Notes under the pieces: generated by a model
Told to the model about the DNA's origin: nothing
Seen by the model: the letters and a program-made list of their open reading frames with translations, nothing else
The model's database searches: none
Source: JAEYOM01 sp036260935
GTDB taxonomy: Bacteria > Bacillota > Clostridia > Acetivibrionales > DTU013
Assembly (NCBI GenBank): GCA_036260935.1
Contig: DATALQ010000021.1
Location: 1 to 64,000 of the forward strand
DNA length: 64,000 nucleotides
Direction of reading: 5' to 3'
Shown: in pieces, positions 32,701-39,311 of the stretch
Numbering within the stretch: the first letter of the stretch is position 1
Layout of the letters: every line of letters begins with the position of its first letter
Position numbers and translations under genes: made by a program

Positions 32701-32970
32701 GGCATAGCTACGAATGCGGTAAAAAAGCTGGACGAGGGTTCTCCGAACATACTCGATCTGATATCTTCGGGAAATATAAAGCTTGTTATAAATACGCCGA
32801 CAAAAGGCCGCCAGCCTCAGCGTGACGGCTTCAAGATAAGGCGGAAGGCCGTTGAAATGTCGATACCGTGCCTGACCTCTCTCGATACTGCCAAAGCGGT
32901 TATTAGCTGCATCGAGATGGAGAGAAAAAGCAACGGGCTTGATGTTGTCGATCTGAGCGTCTTCGGTTGA
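29758..32970 (+). CDS. carB: CarB, carbamoyl-phosphate synthase large chain
   Basis: The 1070-residue subunit makes carbamoyl phosphate from bicarbonate, ammonia and two ATP. It contains two tandem ATP-grasp halves: [20 protein letters not shown] near the start and the matching [20 protein letters not shown] near residue 556. A C-terminal allosteric domain follows (about 935-1070). Length is normal. A GGAAAGGAG site within carA's 3' end precedes the ATG. The product feeds PyrB and perhaps arginine synthesis. Confidence 0.97.
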   Translation: [1070 protein letters not shown]

Positions 32971-32979
32971 CAACAGGAC

Positions 32980-33000
32980 GTTTAGCGCCAGCGGCGCGAG
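32980..33000 (+). repeat. GTTTAGCGCC/GGCGC hairpin motif upstream of pyrK
   Basis: GTTTAGCGCC-AGC-GGCGCGAG forms a 5-bp GCGCC/GGCGC hairpin beginning 10 bases after the carB stop and merging into the pyrK ribosome site. The same motif with an AAA loop occurs twice before thiI (55104-55122 and 55151-55169). Confidence 0.6.
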
Positions 33001-33009
33001 GAGGGTAAT

Positions 33010-33795
33010 ATGCCTAAACAATTGACGAACAGGGTACTGCAGCTCGATCTTCTTGCGGAGGATATATACAGGTTGAAGGTTGAGTCCGAATATATATCCT
33101 CCCGGGCACAGCCGGGCCAATTCGTGGACATCAAGTGCTGCGAGGGCACCGATGCATTGCTGAGACGTCCGATCAGCGTTTGCACCGTTGACAGGAAAAA
33201 CGGGACATATGATCTGGTTTTTCAGAAAAAGGGACGCGGCACGGAGCTGCTCGCCAGAAAAAAGCCGGGTGAAAGGCTGGATGTGATCGGCCCTTTGGGA
33301 AAAGGCTTCGATCTTGATATACGGTACGGCAGGATAGCAGTGATCGGAGGAGGCATAGGCATCTTTCCGCTGCTGTTCGTGCTGAATGAGAGCAGAGCGG
33401 TGGTCAAAAGAGCATACCTTGGCTTCAGATCGGCTGAACTTGTCGTGATGGAGAAGGAGTTCCGAGCAAGCTCGGTTTCGCTGGAAATAGCAACAGACGA
33501 CGGCAGCCGCGGCACTCACGGTTTTGTGACTGATCTCCTGAAGAACGACCTGTTGTCCGAGCATTTTGATATGATCTACGCTTGCGGCCCGCTGCCAATG
33601 CTTAGAAAAACGGCGCAGATCGCAGAAGAGAATAGCTCGGCCTGCGAGGTATCGATGGAGCAGAGGATGGGCTGCGGTTTTGGGACCTGTCTGGTGTGTG
33701 CCTGCAAGACCCATACCGGTGAAAACGGTTGGCAGTACAGCCACGTTTGCAAGGACGGTCCTGTATTGAACAGCAGGGATATCGTTTTCGAATAA
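33010..33795 (+). CDS. pyrK: PyrK, dihydroorotate dehydrogenase electron-transfer subunit
   Basis: The 261-residue subunit carries FAD and a [2Fe-2S] cluster and passes electrons from PyrD to NAD+. An N-terminal FAD-binding barrel (LLRRPISVCTVD) precedes an NAD-binding domain (AVIGGGIGIFPLL). The C-terminal cluster motif has Cys222, Cys227, Cys230 and Cys247. GAGGAGGG precedes the ATG, next to a small hairpin. Together with the following pyrD it defines an NAD-dependent class 1B dihydroorotate dehydrogenase, suited to anaerobes. Confidence 0.95.
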   Translation: MPKQLTNRVLQLDLLAEDIYRLKVESEYISSRAQPGQFVDIKCCEGTDALLRRPISVCTVDRKNGTYDLVFQKKGRGTELLARKKPGERLDVIGPLGKGFDLDIRYGRIAVIGGGIGIFPLLFVLNESRAVVKRAYLGFRSAELVVMEKEFRASSVSLEIATDDGSRGTHGFVTDLLKNDLLSEHFDMIYACGPLPMLRKTAQIAEENSSACEVSMEQRMGCGFGTCLVCACKTHTGENGWQYSHVCKDGPVLNSRDIVFE

Positions 33796-33814
33796 ACGGA
33801 TCTGGAGGTATGAT

Positions 33815-34735
33815 GTGAAAGCTTTGAACATGGCAGTAAATATAAGCGGGTTGAAACTGAAAAACCCCGTGATCGCCGCTTCCGGTACGTTCGGCTTCGG
33901 CAGGGAGCATGCGCCCTTCATCGACCTGAACAGGCTCGGCGGCATAAGTGTCAAGGGACTGACTCTCGAACCGAGACAGGGCAATAAGCCGCCCAGGGTT
34001 GCAGAGACTCCGGCTGGCATGCTGAACAGTGTCGGTCTTCAAAATCCCGGTGTCAGGGCTTTCATAGAAAAGGAAATACCTTTCCTGAGGCAGTATTCTG
34101 CTGCAATTATCGCCAATATCGCAGGAAATACCATAGAAGAATACTGTGAAATGGCGAGGATACTTTCAGAGGCCGATATAGACGCAATAGAGCTAAACGT
34201 TTCGTGTCCCAACGTGAAGGCCGGCTGTGTGGCTTTCGGAAATTCCGCTTCGGGAATAGGCGAAATAACGTCTCAGGTCAGGAAAAATTGTTCAAAGCCG
34301 CTGATCGTAAAGCTCACTCCCAACGTCGGAAATATAGCCGAGATTGCCATAGCTGCGGAGGAAGCCGGAGCGGACTCGCTTTCACTTATAAATACTCTGC
34401 TCGGGATGGCAATAGACATCGAGATGAGGAGGCCTATTCTGGCCAATAATACCGGCGGACTTTCGGGACCCGCTGTAAAGCCCGTTGCAGTAAGGATGGT
34501 CTATGAGGTCTCGCGAGCAGTAAAAATACCGGTGATAGGCATGGGAGGAATAACGAACGGAAATGACGCCGTCGAATTTCTGCTGGCGGGCGCATCGGCC
34601 GTGATGGTCGGTACTGCGGGACTTATTTATCCCGACGCCTGCATAAAAGTATGCGAAGGTATAGAAAAATATATGCAAAGGCACGGTTTGCATTCTGTCG
34701 GCGATATCACAGGCAAGCTGGTGCTGAATGATTGA
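33815..34735 (+). CDS. pyrD: PyrD, class 1B dihydroorotate dehydrogenase catalytic subunit
   Basis: The 306-residue FMN-containing TIM-barrel enzyme oxidises dihydroorotate to orotate. The catalytic base is Cys131 in LNVSCPNVK. ASGTFGFG and GMGGITNGNDAVEFLLAGA are FMN/phosphate-binding signatures. The GTG start follows GGAGGTA by 4 bases, 19 bases after pyrK; an in-frame ATG at 33830 is less well placed. It pairs with PyrK as a heterotetramer. Confidence 0.95.
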   Translation: MKALNMAVNISGLKLKNPVIAASGTFGFGREHAPFIDLNRLGGISVKGLTLEPRQGNKPPRVAETPAGMLNSVGLQNPGVRAFIEKEIPFLRQYSAAIIANIAGNTIEEYCEMARILSEADIDAIELNVSCPNVKAGCVAFGNSASGIGEITSQVRKNCSKPLIVKLTPNVGNIAEIAIAAEEAGADSLSLINTLLGMAIDIEMRRPILANNTGGLSGPAVKPVAVRMVYEVSRAVKIPVIGMGGITNGNDAVEFLLAGASAVMVGTAGLIYPDACIKVCEGIEKYMQRHGLHSVGDITGKLVLND

Positions 34736-34764
34736 ATTGAGACCTATGGGACGAAGGAGTTTCT

Positions 34765-35493
34765 ATGAGGACCAGATTGGTTTTTGTGAGGCACGCGGAG
34801 GCGGAAGGCAATAAAATCAGGCGGTTCCACGGATGGACGGATTCGGAGATAACTGAGAAGGGCCATCTGCAGGCCAAACGCGTCGCTGAGAGGCTAAAGG
34901 ATACCGATATTGACGTCATTTACTCGAGCAGCCTGAAACGCACCATGCAGACGGCTTCATACATCGCTGAGGCAAAAGGGCTTCCTGTCATTACCTCAGC
35001 TGAACTCAGAGAAATTAACGGAGGAGACTGGGAAGACCTGAAATGGTCCGAGCTTGAAGAGCGATGGCCTGAGGAGTACGAAACCTGGGAAAATCGTCCC
35101 TATGCACATAGAATGCCGAATGGCGAGTCAATGGAGGAATTTCAGAAGAGGCTTCTCGACGAGGTGATGCAGATTATTCATTCAAACGAAGGTAAAAATA
35201 TCTGCATTGTGACACATGGCACGGCAATAAGGGCGATGCTGTGCCGTTTCAGGGAATGTACGCTCGAAGAGATGTGTAATATAGCCTGGTGCGACAACAC
35301 GGCAATCACTGTGATCGACTATGAAGACGGTGTATTTCATACCGTAACGGAAGGCGATTCGACTCACCTTGGAAATGATCTTGGAACGATAGTAAACCAG
35401 GATTGGTGGGAGGAATATATGAATAAAGTCAAAGCCAGGGAAAAGGAAAGAATGGAACAGGGCCATATTAAAACCGACCGTTCCGAAGACTGA
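34765..35493 (+). CDS. histidine phosphatase (phosphoglycerate mutase-like) protein
   Basis: The 242-residue protein has the RHG-type motif RHAEAEGN with phosphohistidine His10, plus conserved SSLKRTMQTA, Glu in REINGGDWEDL and VTHGTAIRAML. The second residue of the usual RHG is Ala here, which is common in family variants. It could be a broad-specificity phosphatase, an alpha-ribazole or nucleotide phosphatase, or a 2,3-PGA-independent variant. Its place between pyrD and a PyrE-like gene hints at nucleotide metabolism. GAAGGAG precedes the ATG. Confidence 0.82.
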   Translation: MRTRLVFVRHAEAEGNKIRRFHGWTDSEITEKGHLQAKRVAERLKDTDIDVIYSSSLKRTMQTASYIAEAKGLPVITSAELREINGGDWEDLKWSELEERWPEEYETWENRPYAHRMPNGESMEEFQKRLLDEVMQIIHSNEGKNICIVTHGTAIRAMLCRFRECTLEEMCNIAWCDNTAITVIDYEDGVFHTVTEGDSTHLGNDLGTIVNQDWWEEYMNKVKAREKERMEQGHIKTDRSED

Positions 35494-35523
35494 ACGGAAT
35501 AATAGTCTATGGAGGAAGTTGAA

Positions 35524-36375
35524 ATGTCAGATGAAAAACTGGTAAACTGGTTGTTCAAAACGAATGCGGTGAGGGTCTGCCCCGAAGACAAGCCCTTCTG
35601 GTACACATCCGGCACTATCGGCCCATATTACATAAACACGCATTTTCTTTATGGCAACGAGAAAAAGGCACTCGAGCTTCTTGAAAAAATCGATGCCTGC
35701 AAATCGGATAAACTGAGCTGCTCCGGGAAACTCCTTTCGCTCGTTGAAAAGAATTATACCGGCGACGGGATATATAAGGGACTTATCGACAGTATGCTCG
35801 AATTCATCAAAAACAATATCGATCTTGACTGTATCGACTATATTTCGGGAGGAGAGCGTCGCGATTGGTTCTTCTCACTGATAATTGCCAAAATGCTTGG
35901 AAAACCGCATATCATGATATTTAAGGATCTCAGTTCTGTTATTACGGATAAGGACGAAACCTGCGAGGCCGAGACTATCAACGGTTCGAATGTGCTGCAT
36001 ATAGCCGATCTGATCAATGAAGCCGCAAGCTATGAGAGGGCGTGGATACCTGCAATCAGGAATATATGCGGCCAGCTGAGCTGCAGCGTTGTTGTGGTTG
36101 ACAGGCTGCAGGGCGGAGGAGAGCTGCTTGAAAGGAATAACATCTGCTCGTTTGCAATGATACCGATAGACCGTAAATTCTTTGACAAAGCTATGGAGAT
36201 GGGGCTCATAACTGCGGGACAACATGACATGCTGTTGAAATATACCGCAAATCCGCGCGAATCCATGAAGGCATTCCTGGACGAACACCCCGGGTTTCTT
36301 GAAAATGCTCTGGCTTCCGACGAGAAGACAAGAGAACGCGCACAGCTTTGTATAGACAAAAAGCTATATGCATGA
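35524..36375 (+). CDS. divergent orotate phosphoribosyltransferase-like protein
   Basis: This 283-residue protein is predicted to be of the PRTase type I fold. PFWYTSGTIGPYYINTHFLYG resembles the PyrE N-terminal region, and ISGGERRDWFFSLIIAKMLGKPHIMIFKD matches the substrate-handling strand-loop-helix. Where PyrE has the PRPP motif V-x-V-x-D-D-x-x-T-T-G-G-S, this has VLHIADLINEAAS, with the acidic pair reduced to Ala-Asp and no Thr-Thr-Gly-Gly. By position it should supply the pathway's missing PyrE step, but activity is uncertain. ATG 35524 is preferred (GGAGGA 8 bases upstream) over ATG 35509. Confidence 0.65.
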   Translation: MSDEKLVNWLFKTNAVRVCPEDKPFWYTSGTIGPYYINTHFLYGNEKKALELLEKIDACKSDKLSCSGKLLSLVEKNYTGDGIYKGLIDSMLEFIKNNIDLDCIDYISGGERRDWFFSLIIAKMLGKPHIMIFKDLSSVITDKDETCEAETINGSNVLHIADLINEAASYERAWIPAIRNICGQLSCSVVVVDRLQGGGELLERNNICSFAMIPIDRKFFDKAMEMGLITAGQHDMLLKYTANPRESMKAFLDEHPGFLENALASDEKTRERAQLCIDKKLYA

Positions 36376-36506
36376 GTAAGAAATTCGCCCGCTCAGTGAG
36401 GGAAACCCTGAAGGATGAACCGGAATGGATGACAGGATTGAGTAAATATCCTGAGCTGCTGAGTATCAGGCGTGCGACAGATTTCGGAAAGCCGGTAGGA
36501 CGCTGA
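36372..36506 (+). CDS. small ORF, 44 residues, coupled to the PyrE-like gene
   Basis: The ATG overlaps the PyrE-like stop as ATGA, typical of translational coupling. The predicted peptide (MSKKFARSVRETLKDEPE..., ending GKPVGR) is charged and soluble with no membrane span or cysteines. It ends just before the promoter of the T-box leader. I do not recognise it. It may be a real small protein, a remnant of a longer gene or chance; conservation would decide. Confidence 0.4.
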   Translation: MSKKFARSVRETLKDEPEWMTGLSKYPELLSIRRATDFGKPVGR

Positions 36507-36516
36507 CAAAAAAAAG

Positions 36517-36545
36517 TTTACAAACGTTTGAAGTAAGAATATAAT
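36517..36545 (+). promoter_or_regulatory. sigma-A promoter of the T-box leader
   Basis: TTTACA (36517-36522), a 17-base spacer and TATAAT (36540-36545) form a strong promoter. Transcription would start near 36552, at the 5' end of the T-box leader. Confidence 0.75.
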
Positions 36546-36551
36546 ACTTTC

Positions 36552-36883
36552 AATACGAATCATGCTATGATAGGGAAAAGTAAATTCGAACTCCTATGTT
36601 ACAGAGATCCCTGAGGCTGAGATAAGGGAACGGCGGAACGAATCGAACAGGCCTTTGAGCACTGCACCGAACGGTATTAACGGTATGCCGAAAGCATTTG
36701 GATTGTACCGGAATATGCCAATGTAGGCTGCAGCGGATGCACCCGTTACCGTGCCGCAGTATAACCGCATTTTTACGGGCGTACTGGTTGAGGCCGCTGC
36801 TGCGAAGCGTCGGCAAACAGGGGTGGTATCACGAAGCATAGCTCTCGTCCCCAGGACAATATCCTGGAGGCGGGGGCTTTTTT
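36552..36883 (+). promoter_or_regulatory. T-box leader upstream of a MetRS-like gene
   Basis: Stem I shows the AGTA turn (36579-36582) and distal AGAGA...CTGAGA elements (36603-36623), then TTGAGC (36655-36660). The T-box proper is AGGGGTGGTATCACG (36819-36833), with UGGU to pair with an ACCA tRNA end. The terminator is GCTCTCGTCC-CCAGGA...TCCTGG-AGGCGGGGGC followed by TTTTTT (36841-36883). By analogy with the B. subtilis glyQS leader, the specifier loop is CGAACAGG (36644-36651). It shows no AUG and reads most simply as CAG. Uncharged tRNA should promote readthrough into the downstream gene. Confidence 0.88.
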
Positions 36884-36960
36884 AGTTGGTTGTTGCGGAG
36901 TTGGGAAGGCTAATACTTCTAGGTAAGGACAAAATTATATATGGAAAGCGGAGGTATTAT

Positions 36961-39036
36961 ATGAATAGTGAACATAATAATGAAAACATGATCCGAAATC
37001 TGTCCGGCGATCTGTCCGGAAAACTGCCCGGTAAGGAAGGCAGACCGGCATTTCCCGAACGCGCCGTTGTCACGGCGGGAATGCCGTACGGCAATAAGGA
37101 ACTTCACCTGGGCCACATCGGAGGCGTCTTTGTCCACGCCGACACCTATGCCCGTTTTCTGCGCGATCGAATAGGCAGTGACAACGTTATTTTCGTTTCG
37201 GGAACGGATTGTTACGGTTCGCCGATTTTAGAGAATTACAGGAAGCTTGCGGCAAGCGGTGAGTTCAGCGGAACGATACAGGATTTTGTTGAGATGAATC
37301 ATAAAAAGCAAAAGGAAGTCCTGGAATTGTACAATATCAGCACAAACGTTTTTGCCGGTTCCGGGATAGGCCGTGCAGCCGGGATCCATAAAGAAGTGTC
37401 GGAAAAATTCATCAAACGCCTGTATGAAAACGGTCATATCATGAAAATTACCACACCTCAGTTTTATGATCCAAAGTTCGGAGTTTTTCTGAACGGAAGG
37501 CAGGTCGTTGGACAATGCCCTATCGCAGGCTGTTCCTCAGAAAGGGGTTATGCGGACGAATGCTCACTTGGCCACCAGTATATGCCGTCCGAACTGATTA
37601 ATCCAAAAAGTACGCTTTCAGGTGAAAAGCCTGAAATGAGGGATGTTACGAACTGGTACTTCAGACTGGATAAATTTCACGACCTTGTTCGCAAGTGGGT
37701 GGAAACGCTTGAGAACAGGCCAGGTACGCGTGAGTTTGTCGTAAAGAGTATTAAGGAATTTCTGGAACCTCCGGTAGTGTTCATAAAACGTGACCAATCG
37801 GAGGCTTTCAGCGTAGTTTCGGATAAATTGCCGCATTTCAGTATAATAGACGAAGAAAGGAAGCCTTCGTTTTCACTGGTGTTTGATAATCTTGAGGACA
37901 GAGAAAACGCCTGCGCCATATTAAGCGCTGAGTCGGTCAGGTATCGTACGGGTAAAACGCTTGTACCTTTCAGGCTGACCGGGAATATAGAATGGGGCGT
38001 TCCGGCGCCTGCACTCGAAGATTTGGAGAACCTTACGATATGGGTGTGGCCGGAGTCACTCTGGGCGCCGATCTCCTTCACTATGACTTATCTCGAAGAA
38101 CAGGGCCAAGAGGGGGATTCCTGGAAGAACTGGTGGTGCAGCAGTGAAGCGGGAGTATACCAGTTTATCGGTGAAGACAACGTATATTTTTATGGTCCGG
38201 CAGAGATGGCGATGTTCATGGGGCAACAGGGGCCGGAACCCTCTTCGGTGCCCTGCGAAGGACAACTGCAGCTTCCGGAGCTTATCGTTAACAACCACCT
38301 GCTGTTCCTGAATAAAAAGGCAAGCAGCAGCGGAGCAGTAAAGCCGCCGATGGCAGCAGAACTGCTTGAATACTATACGGCAGAGCAGTTGCGTGCCCAT
38401 TTCCTCGGATTGGGCCTCGGAATCAAGAGCGTAAGCTTCCAGCCGAAGCCGTTGAATCCCAGTGCAGCCGAAAAGGATAGCGACCCTGTCCTGAAGGAAG
38501 GGAACCTGCTGTCTAACGTGTTCAATCGTGCTGTTCGTTCCTGCTTCTATACCGCCCAGAAGTATTTTGACGGAAGGATACCTGTTATGGGCGTAAGCCT
38601 GGAAATTGCAGAAGATGCGCGAGAGGTCATACTTGAATATGAAAGGCTTATGTCGGAGTTCCGTTTCCACCAGGTAATGAACCTTATGGATAATTACATC
38701 AGGAATATGAACAAGTTCTGGTCGGCACGTTCCAGACAGGCTGACGAAACCGGCGATCAGGAATTCAGGGCACAGCTGCTGGCCGATATGTTCCATATGG
38801 TCAGGACAGCCGCAGTACTTATGCATCCTATCGCCCCGGAAGGTACTGAAATGATACGGCAGTATCTTGGCTTCGGAGATGAGTTCTGGTGCTGGGATCG
38901 TATTTTCGATACTGTTTATGATTTTATGGAAGAGCCTGAGGAACACAAGCTTAAGTTTCTTGAACCGAGGGTCGATTTCTTCGGGAAACACCCAAGTCAG
39001 ATAATAAATAGCGGGGAAAAGCCGGATATAAAGTAG
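36961..39036 (+). CDS. divergent class I (methionyl-like) aminoacyl-tRNA synthetase
   Basis: The 691-residue protein has the layout of methionyl-tRNA synthetase: TAGMPYGNKELHLGHIGG with HIGH-type HLGH (49-52), ADTYARFLR, FVSGTDCYGSPI, WGVPAP and IGEDNVYFYGP. The GTD-E-H-G signature reads GTDCYG, and the KMSKS loop reads KASSS (453-457, after FLNK). It has no C-terminal tRNA-binding (Trbp) domain. It may be a paralogue with altered specificity or a true but divergent MetRS. GGAGGT lies 5 bases before the ATG, which is 78 bases after the T-box terminator. Confidence 0.75.
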   Translation: MNSEHNNENMIRNLSGDLSGKLPGKEGRPAFPERAVVTAGMPYGNKELHLGHIGGVFVHADTYARFLRDRIGSDNVIFVSGTDCYGSPILENYRKLAASGEFSGTIQDFVEMNHKKQKEVLELYNISTNVFAGSGIGRAAGIHKEVSEKFIKRLYENGHIMKITTPQFYDPKFGVFLNGRQVVGQCPIAGCSSERGYADECSLGHQYMPSELINPKSTLSGEKPEMRDVTNWYFRLDKFHDLVRKWVETLENRPGTREFVVKSIKEFLEPPVVFIKRDQSEAFSVVSDKLPHFSIIDEERKPSFSLVFDNLEDRENACAILSAESVRYRTGKTLVPFRLTGNIEWGVPAPALEDLENLTIWVWPESLWAPISFTMTYLEEQGQEGDSWKNWWCSSEAGVYQFIGEDNVYFYGPAEMAMFMGQQGPEPSSVPCEGQLQLPELIVNNHLLFLNKKASSSGAVKPPMAAELLEYYTAEQLRAHFLGLGLGIKSVSFQPKPLNPSAAEKDSDPVLKEGNLLSNVFNRAVRSCFYTAQKYFDGRIPVMGVSLEIAEDAREVILEYERLMSEFRFHQVMNLMDNYIRNMNKFWSARSRQADETGDQEFRAQLLADMFHMVRTAAVLMHPIAPEGTEMIRQYLGFGDEFWCWDRIFDTVYDFMEEPEEHKLKFLEPRVDFFGKHPSQIINSGEKPDIK

Positions 39037-39086
39037 AAGGTTAGCGGATCGCATGGCTGTACTTTAGCTATCCAGACTGATCTTGT

Positions 39087-39115
39087 TTGACTTTGAATTT
39101 GTACGGGAATATAAT
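39087..39115 (+). promoter_or_regulatory. promoter of the GH3 lipoprotein gene
   Basis: TTGACT (39087-39092), 17 bases and TATAAT (39110-39115). The leader would be about 190 bases and contains a possible 21-codon ORF at 39188-39253 with GGGGTG upstream. No named riboswitch is recognised in it. Confidence 0.65.
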
Positions 39116-39311
39116 TTCATATCATTGACAGCGTAAGTGAGCTTGTATGAAACAGCGAGTGTTATTAAATACGCGGGGTGTTACTGAATGAAGTCCAGCT
39201 TAGGTAAAAAAGCAGGACAGTGGAATATGAATATTATCGCTCTTGTAATTTGAGAATATAGGTGTTGGTTGATTTCAAATAAAAAACGGAAATCAAATAA
39301 GGGTGAACGGC

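Noticed and set aside
32584..34020. A 478-codon reverse-strand ORF across carB, pyrK and pyrD
   Set aside because: It is antisense to three certain genes and has no ribosome site or domain. It arises from codon bias on the opposite strand.
39188..39253. A 21-codon leader ORF upstream of the GH3 gene
   Set aside because: It has a start and a weak GGGGTG site, but is too short and unremarkable (no run of regulatory codons) to report as a gene.
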